Source of the DNA: an uncultured Treponema sp.
GTDB taxonomy: Bacteria > Spirochaetota > Spirochaetia > Treponematales > Treponemataceae
DNA: 9,211 nt
Direction: 5' to 3'
Assembly: GCA_905372235.1 (NCBI GenBank)
Contig: CAJPOF010000072.1
Coordinates: 1 to 9,211 of the forward strand
Shown here: one piece after another, positions 1 through 5,818 of the stretch
Layout of the letters: each line of letters starts with the position of its first letter
Position numbering within the stretch: the stretch's first letter is position 1
Position numbers and translations under genes: made by a program
Notes under the pieces: generated by a model
What the model saw: the letters and a program-made list of their open reading frames with translations, nothing else
Told to the model about the DNA's origin: nothing
Databases searched by the model: none

Positions 1-1
1 C

Positions 2-36
2 CGCTACGCTCCGGAACAGCCTTCGGCTGCCGCTCC
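2..36. repeat. GC-rich stem-loop element, copy 1
   Basis: CGCTACGCTC (2-11) is followed by GGAAC and a small stem, CAGCC (17-21) / GGCTG (25-29) with loop TTC. The same layout recurs at 4722-4755, where CGCTACGCTC is followed six bases later by GGAAC and a CGGC/GCCG stem. The stem bases differ while the layout is kept, which suggests a dispersed element. It lies just downstream of the minus-strand gene that ends at 75, but has no T-run and so does not look like a terminator. Confidence 0.35.
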
Positions 37-74
37 CAGCGCTGCCGCATTTTCCAAAACACAAGATTCAGCTT

Positions 75-557
75 TCAATGCTTTACGAGCGTTATTATGA
101 ACACCCAAATAAATGCGCCTGTCGCCATCATTTTCATGCCTGTTCCCAAAAGAAATCCTTTGAAACATCCTAATGCCGACTCAAACACATGCTTCATGTC
201 CGAGGAATCGTGAATCATTTCTCCTACAAATGCGCCAAGAAACGGACCAAAAATTATTCCCCACGGGCCTGTAAAAAATCCTACGAAAAGTCCGACCGAA
301 CTTCCGATGATTCCGTATTTGCTTCCGCCCGATTGTTTTGTCATCAAAACGGGGAAAAAATTGTCCAAAACAGAAACCGCAATCGCAACAACTCCAGTGA
401 CCATAAGCAAAATCGGCGAAGAATTCGTATATCGTGAAAAATGCGAAATCAAAAGTCCCAGCCACGCCAACGGTGCGCCCGGAAGAATCGGCACTACCGT
501 TCCGATAAATCCTACAATCAGGCAAACGCCGCCAAGCAGCACAAACAAAATATCCAT
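75..557 (-). CDS. DUF456 family small integral membrane protein
   Basis: A 160-residue, very hydrophobic protein of unknown function with about four membrane-spanning stretches (roughly residues 2-38, 48-72, 82-112, 125-157). Family hallmarks of DUF456 are visible: the N-terminal G-x-x-G-T-V-V-P-x-L-P-G-A-P-L segment (residues 17-30), the central LDNFFP then TKQSGGSKYGIIG (about 64-85), and the Gly-rich GPFLGAFVGE (104-113). Length is normal for the family. The start at 557 is chosen because AAGGA lies 8 nt upstream; an upstream start at 590 has no such site and would add 11 non-membrane residues. The gene is divergent from the phosphatase gene and shares its promoter region. Family membership is well supported; the biochemical role is unknown. 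Confidence 0.88.
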   Translation of the reverse strand: MDILFVLLGGVCLIVGFIGTVVPILPGAPLAWLGLLISHFSRYTNSSPILLMVTGVVAIAVSVLDNFFPVLMTKQSGGSKYGIIGSSVGLFVGFFTGPWGIIFGPFLGAFVGEMIHDSSDMKHVFESALGCFKGFLLGTGMKMMATGAFIWVFIITLVKH

Positions 558-568
558 ACAAATCGTCC

Positions 569-598
569 TTGTTACACAGCAGGTTTTCAAAGTATAAT
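569..598 (+). promoter_or_regulatory. Putative promoter of the phosphatase gene
   Basis: TTGTTA (569-574), an 18-nt spacer and a perfect TATAAT (593-598) form a good sigma-70-type promoter. The predicted start of transcription (about 604-606) coincides with the ATG at 605, so the message may be leaderless. No Shine-Dalgarno sequence is present at the usual distance upstream of 605. Confidence 0.5.
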
Positions 599-619
599 GG
601 TTTTATGTCAGAAAAACAA
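591..619 (-). promoter_or_regulatory. Putative promoter of the DUF456 gene
   Basis: On the minus strand, TTGTTT (619-614) is followed by a 17-nt spacer and TATACT (596-591). Transcription would start near 584, giving a leader of about 28 nt that contains the AAGGA site. The -10 box overlaps that of the opposing phosphatase promoter. The -35 match is only partial. Confidence 0.4.
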
Positions 620-2374
620 AGTAAAATTTTCGTAGCAAGTTTTTATAATACATTGATTTATTTTTTTATAAGCGGAATTGTTTCATTTGTGCTTTTATTT
701 TTTCGTCAAAAATTTCTTTTTGCTTTGACCGGCGGCGAAGTGCGCCTTGCCTGCGTTTTTCCGCCAATTTTTGGAATGATTTTCGGATTTCCGGGAATCA
801 TTGCCTGCACGCTTTCGGCTTTTGCGGCGAATCTTCTTTCCGGATATTCGGCAGGTCTTTGTTTTTTTAACGTACCCGCAAATTTTTTATTCGGATTCGT
901 TCCGCTCGTAGTTTGGAATTTTGTGTCCGGAATAGATAAAAAACAAAGACTGCGCATAAATTCGCCCGTAAAATTTTTAATTTTCGCCTTGCTCATGATT
1001 GCCGCAAACGGAATCGTTCTGCTTTCCGAAAAAATCGGATTCAGGATTTTTAGCCCGACAATCGATTTTTCAAAAGAAATTTTATTGAATTTTATAAACA
1101 ATGTGTTTTTCTGCACAATGTACGGACTTCCGATGTTCATGACTGTTTCGGCGATTTTTTGTTATGCAAAAAACAGCGACAAAATCGAAGGACCGATATT
1201 TTCGATAATCGAAAAACTCATTCTTTTTTTCACGATTCTTTCCGTGATTTTGACTAATTTTGTCGGTATAAATCTGTATTTTTCTATTGAAAAGGATTTT
1301 TTGAATCTCATGGATTTTTGGATAAACATTTCGTTGACGCAGAATATGATTTTGTTTTTCGTTTTTGCGTCGGCTTTGTTCCTTTTGACTTTGGTCGCGC
1401 GCCATATCACAAAGCCTTTGGAAAGAATGGCGAATGTTTCAAGGAATTATCGGAGCAGCGAAAATGTGATACGGAACAATATTGAAATTATAGGGGTCTG
1501 CGCCGATTACGCTTCGCTGGATTCCGAGATAGGCGAACTTGCCCGTTCATACGTTGCCCTTGCGTCTGACATGAGCGATTTTATAAAGAATCTTGAAATG
1601 GTTTCGTTCAAAAAGGCAAGCTACGAAAAAGATATTTTTTTTGCAAGCCAGATTCAAAAAACTCTTCTTCCGCAGATTTTTCCGACGTTCACACCTTGTT
1701 CCGATGTGGATATTTTCGCTTCGATAATTTTTTCAAAAGATTTTGGCGGCGATTTTTACGATTATTTTCTTATCGACAACGACCACATCGCGATAATCAC
1801 GGCGGATGTTTCCGGGCGAGGAATCGAAGCGGCTTTGTGCATGGCTATAGCCAAAAATTTGCTGAAAGACAAGGCTCTTGCGGGGCTTTTACCAAACGAA
1901 AGTCTTTTGGAGATAAATCAGCAGTTGGCAAAAGACAACAGCGCAGGACTTTTTGTTTCAGTGTGGCTGGGAATACTTTCGACGGCAACGGGTGTCCTTC
2001 AGTACGTGAATGCAGGACATCCGAATCCTTTGTACATGAAAAACGGTCAGGATTTCAAGTTCCTTGACACGCCTGTAGATCCGGCGCTTGCCGTCTCCGA
2101 CGAAACTCTGTACAGTTCCGAAACGCTGGAACTTCAGCCCGGAGACAAAATCGTTTTGTTTACAAAAGGAATTTCAGAAGCCGGAAACAACAGCGGCGAA
2201 AATTACGGAAAAGCTCGAATTTTGGAATTTTTTAACGAACACAAAAAAATCGAGGTTCAGGAACTGGTGGAAGGACTTAACCGAAACGTCTCAATGTTTA
2301 TCGGTTCTGCGGCCCAAGAAAATGATTTTACCGTTCTTGCGTTGGAATACAAAAAGCAGGCGTACAAAGACTAG
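605..2374 (+). CDS. Membrane-bound SpoIIE/RsbU-type PP2C serine phosphatase with HAMP-like linker
   Basis: A 589-residue sensor phosphatase. Residues 15-190 hold about five to six membrane segments containing a Gly/Pro-rich stretch (GGEVRLACVFPP, about 43-54, then GMIFGFPG), which resembles ECF-transporter S-component folds. Two further membrane helices (about 204-222, 248-265) precede a HAMP-like region with ITKPLERM (268-275) and a helical linker to about 345. The C-terminal PP2C domain (about 346-582) shows GGDFYD (381-386), DVSGRG (401-406), GHPNPL (471-476) and NDFTVL (573-578), so acidic residues D383, D401 and D574 are kept. The usual TDG-x-x-EA motif reads TKGISEA (520-526), with Lys521 replacing a metal-binding Asp. 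Such enzymes normally dephosphorylate anti-sigma-factor antagonists; no partner gene is nearby. The start at 605 is preferred over TTG at 569 because TATAAT lies between them. Confidence 0.88.
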   Translation: MSEKQSKIFVASFYNTLIYFFISGIVSFVLLFFRQKFLFALTGGEVRLACVFPPIFGMIFGFPGIIACTLSAFAANLLSGYSAGLCFFNVPANFLFGFVPLVVWNFVSGIDKKQRLRINSPVKFLIFALLMIAANGIVLLSEKIGFRIFSPTIDFSKEILLNFINNVFFCTMYGLPMFMTVSAIFCYAKNSDKIEGPIFSIIEKLILFFTILSVILTNFVGINLYFSIEKDFLNLMDFWINISLTQNMILFFVFASALFLLTLVARHITKPLERMANVSRNYRSSENVIRNNIEIIGVCADYASLDSEIGELARSYVALASDMSDFIKNLEMVSFKKASYEKDIFFASQIQKTLLPQIFPTFTPCSDVDIFASIIFSKDFGGDFYDYFLIDNDHIAIITADVSGRGIEAALCMAIAKNLLKDKALAGLLPNESLLEINQQLAKDNSAGLFVSVWLGILSTATGVLQYVNAGHPNPLYMKNGQDFKFLDTPVDPALAVSDETLYSSETLELQPGDKIVLFTKGISEAGNNSGENYGKARILEFFNEHKKIEVQELVEGLNRNVSMFIGSAAQENDFTVLALEYKKQAYKD

Positions 2375-2417
2375 CTGAAAATGGGGAAATTAATCCAAAT
2401 TTTGCTTTCCGGCAATA

Positions 2418-2459
2418 GATTTTAAAATCATTGACATTCCATAATTTACGTGAAACGAT
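2418..2459 (+). promoter_or_regulatory. Putative promoter with adjacent palindrome, upstream of the first lipoprotein gene
   Basis: A perfect 12-nt palindrome GATTTTAAAATC (2418-2429) abuts a perfect -35 box TTGACA (2431-2436). The best -10 at 17 nt spacing is weak (AACGAT, 2454-2459); an alternative -10, CATAAT (2440-2445), lacks a good -35. The palindrome could be an operator or merely AT-rich sequence. Confidence 0.35.
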
Positions 2460-2481
2460 AGATATAGCTTTTGGAGGAATC

Positions 2482-2976
2482 ATGAAAAATCGGTTGCCTT
2501 TGATTTTGTTTTCATTTCTTTTTGTGTTGTTTTTGGCTTGCGACGACGATTTTGGTGTAAAAGTTCTTACCGAGCCTGCGTTCATAATCTGTGTTCAGCA
2601 TGGTGATTCGGTGGAATCATGCAAGTTAAAACTTGATTCAAAAAATCCAAAATTCGATAACCAGGAATTTATACCCGGAGATTTATCGTCTTATGTATAT
2701 GCTGATAAAATAAAAAACATTGCAGCCCCCCATAAAGCGATTTGGATTCCGATTTCGATAGGCGGCCTAAACATTGGAACCAGGTATAATATTGAAATAA
2801 AGGCGACACTCACCATGACTTTAAATGGAATTGCAAAAGAGTACAGAGGAAATTTAAAGGTTAGTCGCTTACGAAAATTGGAACTTTCCGACTACTCGAT
2901 GATCTTTGAAAATGTGTCCGACCCTAATGAAAGATTGACAGGAATTTTTGTCTACGAGTTTAATTCATATATTTGA
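2482..2976 (+). CDS. Hypothetical lipoprotein
   Basis: A 164-residue protein of unrecognised family. A type II signal peptide is clear: MKNR, a hydrophobic core (residues 5-18) and the lipobox F-L-A-C with Cys20 as the predicted lipidated residue, followed by DDD. Phe at -3 fits the relaxed lipobox of spirochaetes. The mature part (about 145 residues) alternates hydrophobic and polar residues in short beta-like stretches, with one further Cys pair (around residues 37 and 47). The start at 2482 is fixed by GGAGG four nucleotides upstream; the longer reading from 2431 would begin inside the promoter. It lies 107 nt after the phosphatase gene with its own likely promoter and is followed by a strong terminator hairpin, so it is probably monocistronic. 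The location is probably the cell envelope; function is unknown. Confidence 0.78.
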   Translation: MKNRLPLILFSFLFVLFLACDDDFGVKVLTEPAFIICVQHGDSVESCKLKLDSKNPKFDNQEFIPGDLSSYVYADKIKNIAAPHKAIWIPISIGGLNIGTRYNIEIKATLTMTLNGIAKEYRGNLKVSRLRKLELSDYSMIFENVSDPNERLTGIFVYEFNSYI

Positions 2977-3009
2977 TTTTAATTTTTTATGGAGCGATGG
3001 GGAAATCCG

Positions 3010-3057
3010 GTGCGGATTTTTCAAGGCGAGCAATCTGTCGATAGATTGCTCGCCTTG
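3010..3057 (+). repeat. 48-nt dispersed hairpin repeat, copy 1
   Basis: This stretch matches 4970-5017 at 46 of 48 positions without gaps. It begins GTGCGGATTTTT and contains a perfect 15-bp stem, CAAGGCGAGCAATCT (3022-3036) and its complement (3043-3057), with the 6-nt loop GTCGAT. The two differences from copy 2 are one in the loop and one in the right arm. Confidence 0.85.
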
Positions 3058-3065
3058 CCTTTTTT
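3022..3065 (+). terminator. Intrinsic terminator after the first lipoprotein gene
   Basis: The 15-bp stem of the repeat (3022-3057) is followed by CC and six T residues (3060-3065), the layout of a Rho-independent terminator reading on the plus strand. It sits between convergent genes (stop codons at 2976 plus and 3074 minus). Read on the minus strand the hairpin is followed by A residues, so it is unlikely to end the cupin transcript efficiently. Confidence 0.75.
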
Positions 3066-3073
3066 GTTCGGAA

Positions 3074-3745
3074 TTATTCCAGCGTCAAAAGAAGCGCCAT
3101 TTTGAATTTCCCGTCCGCTTTTACGTAATGCGCACCGCCTTTGTCGAACTTGAAATTTTCGCCCGCTTTGATTTTGTGTTCTTTGCCTTCATAGCCGATG
3201 ATTCCGGTTCCGTCCAGCGCAAAAATTATTGCTTCGCCTGGAGCGGCGTGTTCCGTAAGCCCGGTTCCTTCGTCAAAACTCATCAAAACGAACTTCAATT
3301 TTTCCTCGTTTATAAGATCCATGTTTACGATTTTTCCTTCCTGATATGGAAGAATGTTCTTTAATTCAAACACTTCGTTTGATTTTAGAATCTCGTTCAT
3401 CTTTGTGTCCTCCTTTAGTTGGATTTCCGCATACACGGCTCCATCTTCTGTTTTTGCGCCGACAGGAATTCCTACCGGCGTTACATATATTTTACCTTTT
3501 TCAACATAGATTTTTTCCAGCGGCTCGGATTCTGCGGATTTTTTCAGAACCTCGATTTTTCCGTCCAAAACAAGCCACAATTTCGAAAATCTATAGATTT
3601 CGGGGCTTATGTCCGTTCCGGCAGCAAAAGAAAACCAGCTTATGAAAAATCCGTTTTTGTCGCTCACGGATTTTGAGACCGTGCACCCCAGAACTGGAGG
3701 ATTCTCTTTTGCGATTGAAAATACTTTTCCTGACAATTCTTTCAT
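3074..3745 (-). CDS. Bicupin protein
   Basis: A 223-residue cytosolic protein with two cupin halves. The C-terminal cupin (about 145-222) has the motif around TEHAAPGE, giving His166 and Glu171, then the Gly-rich turn ALDGTG (176-181), AGENF (194-198) and GGAHYVKA with His206; together these can form a metal site, although the second His of the classical H-x-H is Ala. The N-terminal half (about 30-110) keeps the cupin strand pattern (LWLVLDGKIEV, then a Gly-Lys turn and VTPVGIPVGA) but has no His in the metal motif and is probably structural. The start is supported by AAGGA 5 nt upstream. Its start lies 8 nt after the methyltransferase stop, so the two are almost surely co-transcribed. The substrate is unknown; a binding or sensing role is as possible as catalysis. 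Confidence 0.85.
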   Translation of the reverse strand: MKELSGKVFSIAKENPPVLGCTVSKSVSDKNGFFISWFSFAAGTDISPEIYRFSKLWLVLDGKIEVLKKSAESEPLEKIYVEKGKIYVTPVGIPVGAKTEDGAVYAEIQLKEDTKMNEILKSNEVFELKNILPYQEGKIVNMDLINEEKLKFVLMSFDEGTGLTEHAAPGEAIIFALDGTGIIGYEGKEHKIKAGENFKFDKGGAHYVKADGKFKMALLLTLE

Positions 3746-3753
3746 CGGATTCC

Positions 3754-4518
3754 TTACGATTTTGGCTTTGTAGAAACGTTGCAGACGTAGCCCAACTTGT
3801 CTTTGTTAGAATTGAAGAAGTTGAACATAGACTTGAACATTTTACGGTTTTCCTTTTTCATCGCATTTTTGAAAATTTTTATCGTCCTAAAAAATCCTTC
3901 GTCTTTTATCATGCCCTTTGGACTCATGAGTGTCATTGCGCCGTATTTTTGCGTTACCGAAAATCCTGCGGATTCTATGGTGTTTTTCCAGCTTTCCAAA
4001 TCCAGCGGCTCGACATTTGCGTTTATCGAACGGCTCAATCCTATCCGCAGCTGTTTTTGCTCGTCGGAAACATTTGTGCGCAGGACTACATCTTGCGTCA
4101 GAAGGATTCCGCCGGGTTTTAGAACCCTAAAATATTCTTTCAATGCCTTTTGTTTTTCTTCTGCATGAAGCATGGTCAGCATGGCTTCGTTTATCACCAC
4201 GTCAAAAGTGTTGTCCTCAAACGGAAGCTCCATGGCGTTTCCTTTGATGGCGTTCAGTTTTGACTCGAGCTTCTTATTTTTTATGGCTTCATTTGCGATT
4301 TCAAGGAATTTATCGTCAAGGTCGATACCCGTAACTTCGCAGCCGAATTCTTTGTGAATTTTTATCATCGTTTTTGCACGATTGCATGCGACCTCAAGAA
4401 CTTTCGAGTTTTTGTTTATGTTACCGTGAGCCAAAAGCCAGTTCGTCGCCTCGATTCCGCCGGGTCTGAGTTTTGATTTTCCAAGTTTCGCAAGAAAGAC
4501 GTGTCCCATTTCCGCCAT
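3754..4518 (-). CDS. Class I SAM-dependent methyltransferase
   Basis: A 254-residue soluble methyltransferase of the Rossmann-fold type. Motif I reads VLEVACNRA (40-48) where the usual form is Asp/Glu-x-Gly-x-Gly-x-Gly, so two Gly positions are Ala. The acidic residue after strand 2 is present in GIDLDD (64-69), and motif II/III are PFEDNTFDVVIN (99-110) and RVLKPGGILL (131-140). The N-terminus has an LRPGG-x-x-AT segment (17-25). The C-terminal part (about 205-245) is Lys/Phe-rich and may bind substrate. The start at 4518 is supported by AAGGAG 7 nt upstream. It is the first gene of a two-gene operon with the bicupin protein. The substrate (small molecule, lipid or protein) cannot be told from sequence; the neighbouring cupin suggests a small-molecule reaction, which is inference. 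Confidence 0.88.
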   Translation of the reverse strand: MAEMGHVFLAKLGKSKLRPGGIEATNWLLAHGNINKNSKVLEVACNRAKTMIKIHKEFGCEVTGIDLDDKFLEIANEAIKNKKLESKLNAIKGNAMELPFEDNTFDVVINEAMLTMLHAEEKQKALKEYFRVLKPGGILLTQDVVLRTNVSDEQKQLRIGLSRSINANVEPLDLESWKNTIESAGFSVTQKYGAMTLMSPKGMIKDEGFFRTIKIFKNAMKKENRKMFKSMFNFFNSNKDKLGYVCNVSTKPKS

Positions 4519-4554
4519 AAAGATTCTCCTTAGATTAAGATTTCAATTTATTGT

Positions 4555-4583
4555 ATGGTATATTCTGAAAAATTGCATTACAA
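4555..4583 (-). promoter_or_regulatory. Possible promoter of the methyltransferase-cupin operon
   Basis: On the minus strand TTGTAA (4583-4578), a 17-nt spacer and TACCAT (4560-4555) give a moderate sigma-70-type match, about 37 nt upstream of the start codon. Both boxes deviate from consensus (4 of 6 each). Confidence 0.3.
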
Positions 4584-4618
4584 GAAGTATTTTTCTCAAT
4601 ATTCTACTTTTTGAGAGA

Positions 4619-4789
4619 TGCGTACGGGCGAACATAGGTAGGCTTCGGTAAGTTATTCAGGGCGCAAAGGCATCGAGCAAACCGGCTTTTCGGGGTTCTG
4701 CTTCCGCTCCATTCCTACATTCGCTACGCTCACTCTGGAACGGCTCCGCCGCCCCTACAATCCGGCGCAGACGTTATCGTCCGTACGCA
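4619..4789. repeat. Long-range inverted repeat enclosing a GC-rich segment
   Basis: TGCGTACGGGCGA (4619-4631) is complementary to TCGTCCGTACGCA (4777-4789) over 13 positions with one G-T pair. An inner pairing of TCTGC (near 4697) with GCAGA (near 4768) is possible. Directly after the left arm comes ACATAGGTAGGCTT (4632-4645), identical to 6589-6602 in the two-stem repeat. This links the element to the repeats at 6583-6662 and 6777-6856. Confidence 0.6.
4722..4755. repeat. GC-rich stem-loop element, copy 2
   Basis: CGCTACGCTC (4722-4731), GGAAC (4737-4741) and a short stem CGGC (4741-4744) / GCCG (4748-4751) repeat the layout at 2-36. It lies inside the long-range inverted repeat. Confidence 0.35.
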
Positions 4790-4969
4790 ACCGCCACTAC
4801 GCACAAGAACGCTTGGAGCGCAGTTTTGCGGAAGGATGAACATTTTTATGCTTTGTTCATTATGTATTGTTTCGTGTGTCTGTTTTCTCGCCGTATTATA
4901 GAGATGACGAAGCTTTGTACCTTGAGTAAAAAAGTACGGGAGAGGGAATTCTGCTTTTTTGATTTTTGT

Positions 4970-5017
4970 GTGCGGATTTTTCAAGGCGAGCAATCTGTCA
5001 ATAGATTGCTTGCCTTG
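4970..5017 (+). repeat. 48-nt dispersed hairpin repeat, copy 2
   Basis: Second copy of the repeat at 3010-3057. The stem arms are 4982-4996 and 5003-5017 with loop GTCAAT. The change at 5011 (C to T) leaves a G-U pair in a plus-strand RNA but would give an A-C mismatch in a minus-strand RNA. No T-run follows, so this copy is not an obvious terminator. It lies about 70 nt beyond the stop codon of the minus-strand lipoprotein gene. Confidence 0.85.
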
Positions 5018-5087
5018 AACCGTTCCCCAAAATAAGAAAACAGCGCAAGGCGTTTTGAAATGAACAGTACCTTTGAAGTCCGTCGAT

Positions 5088-5543
5088 TTATTTTTTGAAT
5101 TCGGTAACGGCGGATTCAATTGCTTTTGTCGTATCGACATTGGCGGTCTGAGTCCCCGTTCTAATGACTTCTCCGCTTATTTTCAATTTTGCAGGCGCCC
5201 ATATTCCGAAAGTGATTGTATTTGCAAGATATGCCAAAGGTCCTGCCGAATAAGAAATCGTGATGTTTCTAGCTCCGTTTCCGCCCTTTGCCAAAATCTC
5301 CTTCCAGATGATTCCTGAAACTTTGTCGCTCATTGTCGCCGCAGAAATGTTGAACAGGTTTGCACCACCCGGAGTACCCAGGAATTCGTGCACCGTTTTG
5401 CTTTTTGAGAAAGTTCCAAGAACTTCCACGTTGTCGGTCATCGGCGAAAACGCCAATCCTTCTGCCCTGAATGTTGTGCATGATGTAAATACAATTGCGA
5501 GCAACATTCCCAGTAAAACTAAGCATTTATTGCTTGATTTCAT
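5088..5543 (-). CDS. Hypothetical lipoprotein
   Basis: A 151-residue protein of unrecognised family. The signal peptide has MKSSNK, a hydrophobic core (residues 7-18) and the lipobox F-T-S-C with Cys22 as the predicted lipidated residue; Phe at -3 again fits spirochaetal lipoproteins. The mature part is small (about 130 residues) with a Gly-rich centre (GTPGGANLFN, about 56-65; GGNGARN, 87-93), a hydrophobic stretch (about 99-117, PLAYLANTITFGIWAPAK) and a beta-like KLKISGEVIR segment (118-127). This layout recalls small envelope lipoproteins, but I cannot assign a family. The start is fixed by AAGGAG 6 nt upstream. It is transcribed away from the HAD gene, and upstream of it lies the cluster of three hairpins. 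It probably sits in the envelope; function is unknown. Confidence 0.78.
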   Translation of the reverse strand: MKSSNKCLVLLGMLLAIVFTSCTTFRAEGLAFSPMTDNVEVLGTFSKSKTVHEFLGTPGGANLFNISAATMSDKVSGIIWKEILAKGGNGARNITISYSAGPLAYLANTITFGIWAPAKLKISGEVIRTGTQTANVDTTKAIESAVTEFKK

Positions 5544-5628
5544 GTGAGACTCCTTTTTCCATGTTTTATGCGGCTGGTTTTATCGAAAACACCTTGCGAA
5601 CAAACCGGAAAATAATATTGATCTTTTC

Positions 5629-5706
5629 ATTAACACAAAACGAGCGCAGCGAAGTTTTGTGTTAATAGGATTAGTCAATCCTATTTCCTAGTGTATACTA
5701 GGAAAT
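5629..5706. repeat. Cluster of three interlocked hairpins
   Basis: Three perfect or near-perfect inverted repeats follow one another. Hairpin 1 has 13 bp (5629-5641 with 5654-5666), hairpin 2 has 9 bp (AATAGGATT 5664-5672 with 5677-5685, loop AGTC), and hairpin 3 has 10 bp (5683-5692 with 5697-5706). Adjacent hairpins share three bases each (5664-5666 and 5683-5685), so full pairing of all three at once is not possible. The loop of hairpin 1 holds GAGCGCAGCGA. Confidence 0.8.
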
Positions 5707-5812
5707 CCGCTCGCTGGATTCGTTCGAAATTGGAATGTTCGGGGAAATCAGAAATTTGACAAAATACGGAACTCGAAAACTGCGCCGGCGGAATCTTCCG
5801 GTGTTTTTTCGA

Positions 5813-5818
5813 TATAAT
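5813..5818 (+). promoter_or_regulatory. Candidate -10 box for the HAD gene
   Basis: A perfect TATAAT stands upstream of the HAD gene; no -35 box closer than a poor match is seen at 16-18 nt. The expected leader would be about 75 nt. Confidence 0.3.

Larger units (their letters stand above)
4519..5087. other. Non-coding tract of 569 nt, rich in inverted repeats
   Basis: No convincing gene was found here. From the methyltransferase side it holds the operon promoter (4555-4583), a long-range inverted repeat (4619-4789), copy 2 of the GC-rich stem-loop element (4722-4755), a small stem ATGAACA (4836-4842) / TGTTCAT (4854-4860), and copy 2 of the 48-nt hairpin repeat (4970-5017). Open frames crossing it lack ribosome binding sites and run through the repeats. 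Confidence 0.7.

Noticed and set aside
4619..4789. Insertion sequence
   Set aside because: Inverted ends are present but no transposase or remnant of one, and no clear target duplication was seen, so it is listed only as a repeat.
4826..5035. Plus-strand open frame of 69 codons
   Set aside because: Ends in the hairpin repeat, has no good start context, and has Cys/Phe-rich random-looking composition.
4730..5140. Minus-strand open frame of 136 codons
   Set aside because: It overlaps the 3' end of the lipoprotein gene in another frame, runs through the 48-nt repeat and the GC-rich element, has no ribosome binding site and no recognisable domain.
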